Shown here piece by piece: positions 34,025-43,382 of a stretch of 64,000 nucleotides of DNA (positions within the stretch are counted from its first letter, which is position 1; each line of letters begins with the position of its first letter). The translations under genes were made by a program, and so were the position numbers. Under the pieces are notes generated by a model. That model searched no databases. It had not been told where the DNA came from and was given only the letters and a program-made list of their open reading frames with translations. This stretch comes from Sphingomonas sp. JC676 (GTDB taxonomy: Bacteria; Pseudomonadota; Alphaproteobacteria; Sphingomonadales; Sphingomonadaceae), in NCBI RefSeq assembly GCF_014489075.1, contig NZ_JACTGR010000007.1, positions 1-64,000 on the forward strand. Direction: 5' to 3'.

Positions 34025-36340
34025 ATGCGCAAGGTTGCAGCCGCCCTGTTGGCCAGCTCGTCGATTTTCATTTCCGGTACAGCGTTCGCGCAAAGCGCGG
34101 TCACCGCAGTCGATGTGGCGCCCGCGGCCGACGATAGCGGCTCTGGCGACATCGTCGTGATCGGCAGGGGCGAGACGCGCCAGGTCCAGGAACTCGGCCA
34201 GCAGGATCTCGCCGAGCTCACGCCCGGTACCAGCCCGCTCAAGGCGATCGAGAAGCTTCCCAGCGTCAACTTCCAGGGCGCCGATCCCTTCGGTGCCTAT
34301 GAATGGGCGCAGCGCGTCTCGATCCGCGGCTTCAACCAGAACCAGCTCGGCTTCACGCTCGACGGCATCCCGCTCGGCGACGCCAGCTATGGCAACGTCA
34401 ACGGCCTGCACATCAGCCGCGCGATCATCAGCGAGAACATCGCGCAGACGCGCGTGTCGCAGGGGTCGGGCTCGATCGGCACGCAGGCGACCAACAATCT
34501 GGGCGGCACGCTCGAATTCTTCTCGCGCGATCCCTCGCGCGAATTCGGCGTCGACGTGAACGCCACCAGCGGCAGCGACAGCTTCTGGCGCGTGTTCGGC
34601 CGGCTCGACACCGGCGAGCTCGGCGCCGGCGGGCCCAGCGTCTCGGTCTCCTTCGTCCATTCGGACACCGACAAGTGGAAGGGCTGGGGCTCGCAGCGCA
34701 TCAACCAGGTCAATGCCAAGGCGGTGATGCCGTTCAACGACACGGTCCGCGCGGTCGGCACCTTCGATTTCTCGGATCGCCGCGAGAATGATTATCAGGA
34801 CATGTCGCTCGGGATGATCAAGCGCCTGGGCTATGATTGGGACAATATCTCGAACGATTATGCGCTGGCGGTGAAGGTCGCCGATGTCGGCGCGAATACC
34901 GGCTATACGGGCGTGACGCCAACTAACCCGGCGGCAGGCACCGTCTATCCGGCACCCTTCGCCAATCCCGACGACGCCTATTTCGACGCCGCTGGCCTGC
35001 GCCAGGATTATCTCGCCTCGCTGGGCGTGGAAGCGACCGGCGACGTGCATGGCCAGCTCAAGGGCTATTACCATTCGAACCATGGCCAGGGCATCTGGTT
35101 CACCCCATACACTGCCTCGCCCTCGGGCGTGCCGATCTCCATCCGCACCACCGAGTACGACATCCGCCGCAAGGGCGTGTTCGGCGATATCGGCACCAAG
35201 CTGGCATTCAACGATCTGACCGTCGGCGGCTGGTACGAGAATAATGATTTCCGCCAGGCGCGGCGCTTCTACGGCCTTACCAGCCGCACCGATCCGGGTC
35301 GCGACAGCCTCGATTTCCAGAGCGATTCGTTCGCGACCCAGTGGGACTGGAAGTACAAGACCGAAACCTTCCAATATTATGTCGAGGACAAGCTCGGTTT
35401 CGGCCCGCTCACCGTCAATCTCGGCTGGAAGGGCTTCAGCGTCACCGATCGCGCCAATCCGATCATTGGCGGTGGACTTGCCGGCGGCGAGATCAAGGTG
35501 ACCGACTGGTTCCAGCCACATGCCGGCTTCGCCTATGAGGTCATGCCCGGTGCCGAGCTGTTCGGCGGCTTCACCCAGGTGACGCGCGCTTATGTCGCCT
35601 CGGCGACGACGGGCCCGTTCGCCACCACCCAGGCCGGCTTCAACGCGCTGCTCGGCGGCGCCACCAAGCTCAAGCCCGAACAGTCGGACACCTATGAGAT
35701 CGGCGGCCGCTTCCATCGCGGCGCCTTCACCGGCTCGCTCGCCGGCTATTATGTGAACTTCCGCAACCGTTTGCTCGCGGTCACCGTCGGCGCCGGCATC
35801 GTCGGCAACCCGCCGATCTTGCAGAATGTCGGCGATGTCCGCTCGGTCGGCGTCGAGGCGACCGGCGACCTCAAGCTCGGCAGCGGCTTCGGCCTGTTCG
35901 CCTCGTACAGCTACAATGACTCGACCTATCGTGACGACGTGATCACCAACTCGATCGTGGCCGGCGTGCCGACCAAGGTGGTCGTCCCCACCGCCGACAA
36001 GACCGTGGTCGATGCGCCGAAGCACATGCTCAAGGGCGAGCTGACCTATGACAATTCGGGCTTCAACGTCCGGATCGGCGCCAATTATATGAGCAAGCGC
36101 TACTTCACCTACACCAACGACCAGTCGGTCGAGGGCCGGGTGATCGTCGACGCCACGCTCGGCTACAAGTTCGATCTCGGCGGCCATGACCTGGAGCTCC
36201 AGGGCAATGTCACCAACCTGTTCGACAAGAAGTACGTCTCGACGATCGGCACGAACGGCTTCGGCAATTCGGGCGACAACCAGACGCTGATGGCCGGCGC
36301 GCCGCAGCAGTTCTTCCTGACGCTGAAGGCCGGCTTCTAA
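34025..36340 (+). CDS. TonB-dependent receptor (acylase-associated)
   Basis: A 771-residue outer-membrane TonB-dependent transporter. The start at 34025 is preferred over the ATG at 34019 because AGAGG is then 9 bases away. Signal peptide about 1-23 (ending GTAFAQ), TonB-box-like DIVVIGRGE, plug domain (RVSIRGFNQNQLGFTLDGI at about 75-93; key pieces SIRGFNQNQ and FTLDGIPLGD), then a beta barrel ending in FFLTLKAGF with terminal Phe. I see no cysteines, unlike the receptor at 28051. It is followed after 104 bases by an acylase gene, a pairing frequent in sphingomonads, so its ligand may be an N-acylated or peptide-like compound. Confidence 0.92.
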   Translation: MRKVAAALLASSSIFISGTAFAQSAVTAVDVAPAADDSGSGDIVVIGRGETRQVQELGQQDLAELTPGTSPLKAIEKLPSVNFQGADPFGAYEWAQRVSIRGFNQNQLGFTLDGIPLGDASYGNVNGLHISRAIISENIAQTRVSQGSGSIGTQATNNLGGTLEFFSRDPSREFGVDVNATSGSDSFWRVFGRLDTGELGAGGPSVSVSFVHSDTDKWKGWGSQRINQVNAKAVMPFNDTVRAVGTFDFSDRRENDYQDMSLGMIKRLGYDWDNISNDYALAVKVADVGANTGYTGVTPTNPAAGTVYPAPFANPDDAYFDAAGLRQDYLASLGVEATGDVHGQLKGYYHSNHGQGIWFTPYTASPSGVPISIRTTEYDIRRKGVFGDIGTKLAFNDLTVGGWYENNDFRQARRFYGLTSRTDPGRDSLDFQSDSFATQWDWKYKTETFQYYVEDKLGFGPLTVNLGWKGFSVTDRANPIIGGGLAGGEIKVTDWFQPHAGFAYEVMPGAELFGGFTQVTRAYVASATTGPFATTQAGFNALLGGATKLKPEQSDTYEIGGRFHRGAFTGSLAGYYVNFRNRLLAVTVGAGIVGNPPILQNVGDVRSVGVEATGDLKLGSGFGLFASYSYNDSTYRDDVITNSIVAGVPTKVVVPTADKTVVDAPKHMLKGELTYDNSGFNVRIGANYMSKRYFTYTNDQSVEGRVIVDATLGYKFDLGGHDLELQGNVTNLFDKKYVSTIGTNGFGNSGDNQTLMAGAPQQFFLTLKAGF

Positions 36341-36348
36341 ATCGGGTA

Positions 36349-36376
36349 CCGGGCGGGCGGGAGACCGCTCGCCCGG
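36349..36376 (+). terminator. Hairpin between TonB receptor and acylase genes
   Basis: A 12-bp stem (CCGGGCGGGCGG / CCGCTCGCCCGG, one G-T pair) with a GAGA loop begins 9 bases after the receptor stop. There is no T-run. It could attenuate rather than stop transcription into the acylase operon. Confidence 0.45.
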
Positions 36377-36444
36377 CATTGACCTGTTCCGCGACCTCCC
36401 CGACAAGATGCGCGAAGCGCGGAACGGCGCGGGGGAGGATGCTC

Positions 36445-38571
36445 ATGAAATGGTTCCGCCGTATCGGGCTGACGGTGCTCGTCCTGGTCGTTCTCGTCGC
36501 GATCGGGCTCGCCAGCTGGGAGCCTTTGCTCGCCTCCCGCGCGGCACCGCCGCCGGCGCACAGCTACGACGTCACCATCGCCCGCGACAATTTCGGCGTG
36601 CCGCATATCTTCGGGAAGACCGACCCGGACGTCGCCTATGGCATTGCCTATGCCCATGCCGAGGACGATTTCTCGACCCTCCAGGAAGTGGTGGCGATGA
36701 CGCGCGGCCGGCTGGGCGCGATGACCGGCGCGGACGGCGCCAAGACCGATTTCGTCGTCCATCTGCTCGGCGCCCGCGCCACGGTCGCGCGCGATTACGA
36801 CAAGCAGCCCGCGGACGTGCGCGCGCTGCTCGACGGCTATGCTGCGGGCCTCAACCGTTACGCCGAGAAGCATCCGGGCGAGGTCCGCCTCTCCCGCCTT
36901 TTCCCTGTCAACGGCCAGGACATCGCCACCGGCTTCGTCCTGCGCTCGCCCTTCTTCTTCGGACTCGATGCGGTGCTCGGCGCGCTGGCGGGGGACAAGC
37001 CGCTTCCCGTCGAGAGTGCCGGTCCGCAGCCCGACGCGCCCGACGTCACCCCGCTCGGCCCCAACCCCCAGGAAGCCGGATCGAACGCCTTCGTCGTCGC
37101 GCCGAAGCGCTCGGCGGACGGCTTCACTAGGCTCGTTTCCAATTCGCACCAGCCCTGGCGCGGCGGCGCCGCCTGGTACGAGCTGGTCGTGCATTCCCAG
37201 GCGGGGTGGAACTTCGCCGGCGCCACGTTTCCCGGCGCGCCCTATCCGCTGCTCGGCCATAACGAGCATCTCGGCTGGACCAACACGGTCAACCGCCCCG
37301 ACATGATCGACGTCTACAAGCTGGTCACCGATGGCGATCGCTATCGCTTCGACGGCGAGTGGCGGCCGCTGGAGAAGCAGACCGTCTGGCTGCCGGTGAA
37401 ATTGTGGGGGCCGTTCGTGCTGCCCGTCCCCAAGACCGTCTCCCGCGCCGTCCAGGGTCCGGTCGTGCGCAACAGGGAGGGCAGCTACGCGCTCCGCTAT
37501 GGTGGCGCCGACCAGCTCAAGATGGTCGAGGAATATTACCGGCTGAACCGCGCGCAGGATTTCGCCCAGTGGCAGGCGGCGCTGGCCATCCAGGGGGTGC
37601 CCGGCACCAACTTCCTCTATGGCGACGCCGCCGGCAACATCGCCTATTTCTACAATGCCAGCTTCCCCAATCGGAAGCCGGGCTTCAACTATGCCCAGGT
37701 CCTGCCGGGTGACACCTCGAAGGCCTACGCGCCGGGCACCGTTCCGTGGAGCATGGTCCCGCGCAACATCAACCCCGCCTCGGGCTTCCTGATCAACGCC
37801 AACAATTCGCCCTATCAGGCGGCGGGGCAGGGCTCCGAGATCCCGCGGCAACCACCCTTGCTGGGCGTCGAGACTGACACCACCAATCGCGGCACCCGCG
37901 CGCTCGAGTTGATGGGCGCGAACCCGTCGATCCGCGCCGAGGACCTGTACCGGATCAAGTTCGACAGCGGCGTCAGCCGGCTGGGGTATCTCGGTGCCTG
38001 GTACAGCGAGCTGCTCGCGGTCGATCCGAAGGGCGATCCGCTGCTCGCCCGCGCACATCAGTTATTGGCGCAGTGGGACTGGAACTTCGACGGCAAGGGA
38101 CCGGCCGACAGCCTCGCCTTCTCGATCCTGCGCGTCCCCAATCGCTGGCATTACGAGCGCAAGCCCAAGCCCGATCCGCGCAAGGTGCTCGTCGAAGCCG
38201 CGAGCTATCTCCACAAGCATTTCGGGCGGCTCGACCTGCCGCTCGGCGACTTCATCCGCCTGCAGCAGGGCAAGGTCGATCTGCCGCTCGACGGCGGCCC
38301 GGATTCGCTGCGCGCCGCGACGAGCTATGACGAACTTCCCGACGGCCGCCTCGCGATCAAGCATGGCGACAGCTTCATCATGTTCATCACCTGGGACAAG
38401 GCGGGCAAGGTATCGTCGCAGTCGATCCAGCCCTTCGGTGCAGCGAGCACCCGCCCGGAGTCGCCGCACTATACCGATCAGGCGAAGCTGTTCGTCGAGC
38501 ATAAGCTCAAGCCGGTCTGGTTCGATCCCGCGCAGTTGAAGGGGCATATCGAGCGAAGCTACCGGCCATGA
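36445..38571 (+). CDS. Penicillin acylase family Ntn hydrolase
   Basis: A 708-residue exported N-terminal-nucleophile amidase of the S45 penicillin acylase family; members cleave penicillins, acyl-homoserine lactones or other N-acyl amides. The ATG at 36445 is chosen because GGGGGAGG ends 6 bases upstream. A signal anchor (VLVLVVLVAIGLASWEPLL) is followed by the alpha chain (IARDNFGVPHIFG). The autoproteolytic junction is probably before the Ser of EAGSNAFVVAPKRS (about residue 214), with LVSNSHQPW and LGHNEHLGWTNT downstream as usual. The operon continues with an ExbD-like gene through an ATGA overlap. The substrate is unknown; the receptor neighbour suggests a cognate imported compound. Confidence 0.9.
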   Translation: MKWFRRIGLTVLVLVVLVAIGLASWEPLLASRAAPPPAHSYDVTIARDNFGVPHIFGKTDPDVAYGIAYAHAEDDFSTLQEVVAMTRGRLGAMTGADGAKTDFVVHLLGARATVARDYDKQPADVRALLDGYAAGLNRYAEKHPGEVRLSRLFPVNGQDIATGFVLRSPFFFGLDAVLGALAGDKPLPVESAGPQPDAPDVTPLGPNPQEAGSNAFVVAPKRSADGFTRLVSNSHQPWRGGAAWYELVVHSQAGWNFAGATFPGAPYPLLGHNEHLGWTNTVNRPDMIDVYKLVTDGDRYRFDGEWRPLEKQTVWLPVKLWGPFVLPVPKTVSRAVQGPVVRNREGSYALRYGGADQLKMVEEYYRLNRAQDFAQWQAALAIQGVPGTNFLYGDAAGNIAYFYNASFPNRKPGFNYAQVLPGDTSKAYAPGTVPWSMVPRNINPASGFLINANNSPYQAAGQGSEIPRQPPLLGVETDTTNRGTRALELMGANPSIRAEDLYRIKFDSGVSRLGYLGAWYSELLAVDPKGDPLLARAHQLLAQWDWNFDGKGPADSLAFSILRVPNRWHYERKPKPDPRKVLVEAASYLHKHFGRLDLPLGDFIRLQQGKVDLPLDGGPDSLRAATSYDELPDGRLAIKHGDSFIMFITWDKAGKVSSQSIQPFGAASTRPESPHYTDQAKLFVEHKLKPVWFDPAQLKGHIERSYRP

Positions 38572-38855
38572 TCTTGTTGCTTTCCGCGCTGCTGGCCGGA
38601 GCTCAGACGGCGGAGCCCGTCCGTATCGACATTACCTGGGACGGCGAGACCTGCGGCGCGGCTATCGGCGGCACTCCGATCACGGAGAACGATCTCGATC
38701 GGCGCGCCCGGCAATGGGTGCGGGAGAAGCGGGAGGTGTCGCTGCGCGGCACGGACCGGACACCGTATCGCTGCATCGGCGGTACGATCTATCGCCTGCA
38801 GATGGCGGGTCTGGTGCGGATCGGATTTTTCAGCGAGCCGCCGCCGAAGCCCTGA
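38568..38855 (+). CDS. Secreted ExbD/TolR-like periplasmic domain protein without anchor
   Basis: A 95-residue protein with a short cleavable-looking signal (MILLLSALLAGAQTAEP), then a domain resembling the periplasmic part of ExbD/TolR. VSLRGTDRTPYRCIGGTIY, LQMAGLVRIGFFSEPP lines up by eye with the usual pattern of charged 'VRGD..VPYG', helix and 'LLQ.AG...IGL.TEP'. The N-terminal membrane helix and conserved Asp that make up the ExbD/TolR proton path are missing. It starts inside the acylase stop codon (ATGA), so the two are co-expressed. It may bind or modulate the TonB system; this is inference. Confidence 0.7.
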   Translation: MILLLSALLAGAQTAEPVRIDITWDGETCGAAIGGTPITENDLDRRARQWVREKREVSLRGTDRTPYRCIGGTIYRLQMAGLVRIGFFSEPPPKP

Positions 38856-38858
38856 TCG

Positions 38859-39950
38859 TCAGAGCTTTGCCGCCGGAGCCGGCCTCGGTGCCTTTGGCGC
38901 CCTGGGCGCGAAGCGTTCGCCGAACGGGTCCCGGTCATACCATAGCGGTGCTACGTCGCCGTCGGCGATCTCGCGGGCGATCAGATAGTTGAGCTTCGCG
39001 AACTTTGCGCCGGCATTCCAGTCGAAGGGCAGCGACAGGTCGTCCGACACCTGGTGATAATGGGTCTTCAGGAAGCTGCGGAACGCCTTCTCGCCGCCAT
39101 TCTTGAATCCGGTGACGAGGAACACCGACGGCACGCCCGCCTGGACGAAACTGTAATGGTCCGAGCGGACGAACAAATTCTCCTCGGGCATCGGGTCCGG
39201 CGACAGCGTCACGCCCATCTTCGCACCCGCCGCCGCCACGATCGGCCCCAAGGTCGAATGCTCGGCGCCGAACGCGACCACGTCCTGGAAATCGTAGAGC
39301 AGGATCGGCATGTCGAGGTTCACGTCGGCGACCACGCGTCCGGTGCCGATCACCGGGTTCTTCGCCAGATAGGAGGAGCCGAGCAGCCCTTCCTCCTCGC
39401 CCGCAAGCGCTACGAAGAGGATCGATCGCCGCGGCGGCTTGCCGCTGGTCATGAAGGCGCGCGCCGCCTCCAGCATCGTCGCGACGCCGGCGGCATTGTC
39501 CATCGCGCCATTGTAGATCTTGTCGCTTCCGGGCCTCGGATCCACCCCGATATGGTCGAGATGCGCGCTCAGCACGACATATTCGTTTTTGAGCACCGGG
39601 TCCGACCCAGGCAGGATGCCGATGACGTTCGGCGCCTTATAGGTCCGCGTGACTTTTCCCGCGGGAAGGCGGATCGGCACCAGCTGGAACCACGGATAGT
39701 CGGTGCCGCCAGGTTTCAGGCCCAGCGCCTGGAAGCGCTCGGCGACATAGGCCGCCGCGGTCAGATAGCCCTTGCTGGCGGTGAAGCGGCCCTCGAGCTT
39801 GTCGTCCGCGAGATAGGTGACGTCCGCGCGGACGCGATCGGCGCTGAATTGCGGCTCGTCGGTCGCGGTCGGCCCCTGGGCCGCGGACTGCGTGAGCGCC
39901 ACCGGCGCGAGGCCGAGCGTAACCGCGGCGAAAAACAGGGACAGGCGCAT
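38859..39950 (-). CDS. M28 family metallopeptidase
   Basis: A 363-residue exported di-zinc aminopeptidase/carboxypeptidase of family M28. The start ATG at 39950 precedes a good signal peptide (LSLFFAAVTLGLAPVALTQ). The zinc ligands and catalytic residues are all visible in order: SAHLDHIG (His), GAMDNAAGV (bridging Asp), AGEEEGLLGS (catalytic and ligand Glu), NLDMPILLY (Asp) and RSDHYSF (His). It converges on the ExbD-like gene (3-base gap) and diverges from the M16 gene. A role in peptide scavenging fits the neighbourhood. Confidence 0.92.
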   Translation of the reverse strand: MRLSLFFAAVTLGLAPVALTQSAAQGPTATDEPQFSADRVRADVTYLADDKLEGRFTASKGYLTAAAYVAERFQALGLKPGGTDYPWFQLVPIRLPAGKVTRTYKAPNVIGILPGSDPVLKNEYVVLSAHLDHIGVDPRPGSDKIYNGAMDNAAGVATMLEAARAFMTSGKPPRRSILFVALAGEEEGLLGSSYLAKNPVIGTGRVVADVNLDMPILLYDFQDVVAFGAEHSTLGPIVAAAGAKMGVTLSPDPMPEENLFVRSDHYSFVQAGVPSVFLVTGFKNGGEKAFRSFLKTHYHQVSDDLSLPFDWNAGAKFAKLNYLIAREIADGDVAPLWYDRDPFGERFAPRAPKAPRPAPAAKL

Positions 39951-40090
39951 CAAGGGTCCTTGAAAAGCGAAAGGCAAGCCGCTCAGGCTAGACCAAAAAA
40001 CTGGGTCCGCAAGCGCGCGGGTTTCAGTTGCGAGCCGCGAGCGCCGCGCTATTGTTTCATCTGCAACCTTTTGCGGGATTTCCGACATCC

Positions 40091-42946
40091 ATGAAATCGT
40101 TCCTGTTGTTCTGCAGCGTCGCAACCTGTGCGCTGGCTGTCGCCGTACCCGTCTCCGCCCAGCAGGTGGCCGCGCCCGCGCCGTCGGCCAAGCCGGCGCC
40201 GGTGGCCGATCTCGTCAAGCAGGTCGACGTGCCGTACCAGGAATTCACCCTCGCCAATGGCCTGCGCGTGATCGTCCATACCGATCGCAAGGCGCCGATC
40301 GTCGCGGTCTCGACCTGGTACGATGTCGGCTCCAAGCATGAGCCGGCGGGCAAGACCGGCTTCGCACACCTGTTCGAGCATCTGATGTTCAACGGGTCGG
40401 AGAATGCGCCCGGCGATTTCTTCGAACCCCTGAAGCAGGTCGGCGCCACCGATTTCAACGGCACCACCAGCTTCGACCGCACCAATTATTTCGAGACCGT
40501 GCCCCGCCCGGCGCTCGATCGCGCATTGTTCCTCGAGAGCGACCGCATGGGCTGGCTCACCGGCGCGATCACCCAGGACGTGCTCGACGAGCAGCGCGGT
40601 GTCGTCCAGAACGAGAAGCGCCAGAACGACAACCGCCCCTATGGCCTGATCTATTACAAGGTCCTGGAGGAGCTGCTCGCCGGCAATCCCTATGGCCACA
40701 CGCCGATCGGTTCGATGACCGATCTCGATTCCGCCAGCCTTGCCGACGTCAAGAACTGGTTCCGCTCGCATTACGGCCCGAACAATGCGGTGCTGGTGCT
40801 TGCCGGCGATGTGGACGCCAAGGAAGCGCGCCCGCTCGTCGAGAAATATTTCGGCGCCATCCCCGCCGGTCCCAAGAGCGTGCTGCCCAAGGTGCCGGTC
40901 CCCACCTTGACCGCGAGCAAGAGCGCGGTGCTGAAGGACAATGTCGCCGCGACGATGATCCTGCGCACCTGGGCGGTGCCGGGCCTCAACGATCCCGATG
41001 CCGTTCCGCTCGACGTGTTCGGCCAGGTGCTCGGCGGCCTCGCCAGCTCGCGCTTCGACAATGCGCTGGTCCGCAAGGAGAAGGTGGCCGTGCAGGTTTC
41101 GGCCGGCGTCCAGTCGATGGCGCAGCTCGGGATCTTCCAGGTCCAGGCGATCGTGAAGCCCGGCGTCGATCCCGTATTGGTCGGCAAGCGGCTCGACGAG
41201 ATCATGGCCGATCTGATCAAGAACGGCCCGACCGCCGACGAGGTCCGGCGCGTCGCCACCACCAATGTCTCGGATCGCATTGCCGGTCTCGAATCGGTCG
41301 GCGGTTTCGGCGGCAAGGCGGTCGCGCTTGCCCAGGGCGAGCTTTATTCGGGCGATCCTGCCTTCTTCAAGAAGCAGCTCGCGGCGATGGCGAACGTCAC
41401 GCCCGCGCAAGTGAAGGCCGCCGCCGCCAAATGGCTGACCCGCCCATCGGTGACCATCACGGTCGAGCCCGGCCAGCGCGAAGCCTATCAGGAAGCCGCG
41501 ACAGTTCCCGTCGCCAAGCCGGTCGCAGGTGCCAAGGCCGAAGCGGTCAAGGGCACGCGCGGTCCGCTACCTCCGGTCAGCCCGATCGGCGAGCTCGATT
41601 TCCCCAAGGTCGAGCGCACGCATCTGTCGAACGGCGTCGAGCTGATCTACGCCAATCGCACCGCGGTGCCGATCTCGCAGGTGGTGCTGAGCTTCGATGC
41701 GGGCGTCGCCGCCGATCAGGCGGGCAAGCTTGGCACCCAGAGCCTGGCTTTGTCGCTGCTCGACGAGGGTACGACCAGCCTCGATTCGACCGCCATCGCC
41801 GAGACGCGCGAGCGGCTGGGCGCGGATATCGGCGGCGGCAGCTCGGCTGACCGCACCTATCTGACGCTCGGCGCGCCCAGCGCGAACCTTGGCGGCGCGC
41901 TCGATCTGTTCGCCGATGTGGTGCGCCATCCGGCCTTCGCGCCCGCCGAGGTCGAGCGCATCCGCGCGAGCACGCTGACCGGTATCGCCCAGGAGCTGAC
42001 CAGCCCCGAGGGACTGGGCGGCCGCGCGCTGCCGCCTCTGCTCTACGGAGCCGCGAGCCCCTATGCCAAGATGGCCGCGGGCTCGGGCGATCCGGTGGCG
42101 ATCAAGGCGCTGACCCGCGACGATCTCGTCGCCTTCCACAAGGCATGGATCCGCCCGGACAAGGCCAAGATCTTCGTCGTCAGCGATCTCCCGCTCGCCC
42201 AGGTCAAGGCCGCGCTCGAGGCGCGCTTCGGCAACTGGCGGGGCGAGGGCGCCGCCGGCGTCAAGGATTTCGGCCAGGCGGCGGTGCAGGCCTCGCCCAG
42301 GATCGTCCTGGTCAATCGCCCGGATTCGCCCCAGTCGGTGATCCTCGCCGCGCAGATGACCCCGCTCAGTCCCACCGACGATTTGCTCGTCGCGATGACG
42401 TCGAACGAAGTGCTCGGCGGCGATTTCCTGTCGCGGATCAACATGGATCTGCGCGAGGCGAAGCATTGGTCCTATGGCGTGAACGGCGGCTTCACCTGGC
42501 TGGAAAAGGCGGTGCCCTATGTCATCCGCGCGCCGGTCCAGGCCGACAAGACCGGCGAGTCGATCCAGGCGCTGCGCCAGGACGTGCGCGAGTTCCTGAC
42601 CAGCAAGGGCGTCACCGATGCCGAGCTCGAGCGGACGATCAACGGCAATGTCCGCGGTCTTGCGGGCCGATTCGAAACCTCCGGCGCGGTGCTCGGCGCG
42701 ATGCAGCAGAACGACATCCGGCATCGCCCGGACGACTTCTACGCCACCATCGCGCAAAAATATCGCGGCATGACCGCGGCCCAGCTTGACGCTGCGGCAC
42801 GCGGGGCTCTCGATCCGAACAGGTTCGTCTGGGTGGTGGTTGGCGATGCCGCCAAGGTGAAGCCGCAGCTTGACAGCCTCGGCCTGCCTGTCGAGGTGGT
42901 TTCCGCGGCCTCGGTAGCGTCTCCCGCAAAGCCCGCGGCCAACTGA
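40091..42946 (+). CDS. M16 family metallopeptidase, double-domain
   Basis: A 951-residue exported zinc peptidase of the pitrilysin family M16. Signal peptide about 1-24 (VSAQQ). The first half has the inverted zinc motif HLFEHLMF (HxxEH, about residues 93-97). The second half (from about 500) repeats the fold but has LALSLLDEG in place of the motif, as is normal for the inactive half that forms the chamber. Substrates are usually short unfolded peptides. It is followed at 13 bases by a small beta-rich protein gene, and both end at a terminator at 43282. Confidence 0.93.
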   Translation: MKSFLLFCSVATCALAVAVPVSAQQVAAPAPSAKPAPVADLVKQVDVPYQEFTLANGLRVIVHTDRKAPIVAVSTWYDVGSKHEPAGKTGFAHLFEHLMFNGSENAPGDFFEPLKQVGATDFNGTTSFDRTNYFETVPRPALDRALFLESDRMGWLTGAITQDVLDEQRGVVQNEKRQNDNRPYGLIYYKVLEELLAGNPYGHTPIGSMTDLDSASLADVKNWFRSHYGPNNAVLVLAGDVDAKEARPLVEKYFGAIPAGPKSVLPKVPVPTLTASKSAVLKDNVAATMILRTWAVPGLNDPDAVPLDVFGQVLGGLASSRFDNALVRKEKVAVQVSAGVQSMAQLGIFQVQAIVKPGVDPVLVGKRLDEIMADLIKNGPTADEVRRVATTNVSDRIAGLESVGGFGGKAVALAQGELYSGDPAFFKKQLAAMANVTPAQVKAAAAKWLTRPSVTITVEPGQREAYQEAATVPVAKPVAGAKAEAVKGTRGPLPPVSPIGELDFPKVERTHLSNGVELIYANRTAVPISQVVLSFDAGVAADQAGKLGTQSLALSLLDEGTTSLDSTAIAETRERLGADIGGGSSADRTYLTLGAPSANLGGALDLFADVVRHPAFAPAEVERIRASTLTGIAQELTSPEGLGGRALPPLLYGAASPYAKMAAGSGDPVAIKALTRDDLVAFHKAWIRPDKAKIFVVSDLPLAQVKAALEARFGNWRGEGAAGVKDFGQAAVQASPRIVLVNRPDSPQSVILAAQMTPLSPTDDLLVAMTSNEVLGGDFLSRINMDLREAKHWSYGVNGGFTWLEKAVPYVIRAPVQADKTGESIQALRQDVREFLTSKGVTDAELERTINGNVRGLAGRFETSGAVLGAMQQNDIRHRPDDFYATIAQKYRGMTAAQLDAAARGALDPNRFVWVVVGDAAKVKPQLDSLGLPVEVVSAASVASPAKPAAN

Positions 42947-42959
42947 TCAGGAGAGAGTC

Positions 42960-43259
42960 ATGGCGAATGTCGACGGAAGCTGGAACACGGTGACCAAATC
43001 CCCGCTGGGCGACCAGCAGGCGGTACTGACGATTGCGAGCAGCGGTGACAGCTTCACCGGCAGCTTTGTCGGCGGCATGGGCACGACCGATATCAAGGAC
43101 GGCAAGATCGATGGCGACACGCTCAGCTGGTCGCTCGACATCACCGTGCCGATGCCGATGACGCTCACCTGCGAAGCGACGGTCGACGGCGATGCGCTGA
43201 ACGGCACCGTGACCGCGGGCGCCTTTGGCAGCTTCCCGATCACCGGTACGCGCGCCTAA
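42960..43259 (+). CDS. Small beta-rich hypothetical protein
   Basis: A 99-residue cytoplasmic-looking protein without signal peptide, nearly all beta strand, with repeated DG/G-T turns (DGSWNTVTKSPLGDQQAVL, FTGSFVGGMGTTDIKDGKIDG, GDALNGTVTAGAFGSFPITG, quoted in part). Similar small domains occur beside hydrolases in sphingomonads, but I know no function. GGAGAGAG precedes the ATG. It is the last gene of the M16 transcript. Confidence 0.8.
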   Translation: MANVDGSWNTVTKSPLGDQQAVLTIASSGDSFTGSFVGGMGTTDIKDGKIDGDTLSWSLDITVPMPMTLTCEATVDGDALNGTVTAGAFGSFPITGTRA

Positions 43260-43281
43260 AATACGCTACGGCTGAAACGAG

Positions 43282-43319
43282 CGGCCCGCCTCCGAAAGGA
43301 AGCGGGCCGTTTGCTTTTT
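43282..43319 (+). terminator. Rho-independent terminator
   Basis: An 8-bp stem CGGCCCGC / GCGGGCCG, extended inside by TCC-GAAA-GGA, is followed by TTTGCTTTTT. It lies 23 bases after the small beta-rich gene and before the CocE-like gene. Confidence 0.8.
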
Positions 43320-43382
43320 GGGCCGTTTACATTCGCCCCCGCGCCGCCCAGCCTGCGCCTCGACAGACTCGGGGGAAGCGAC

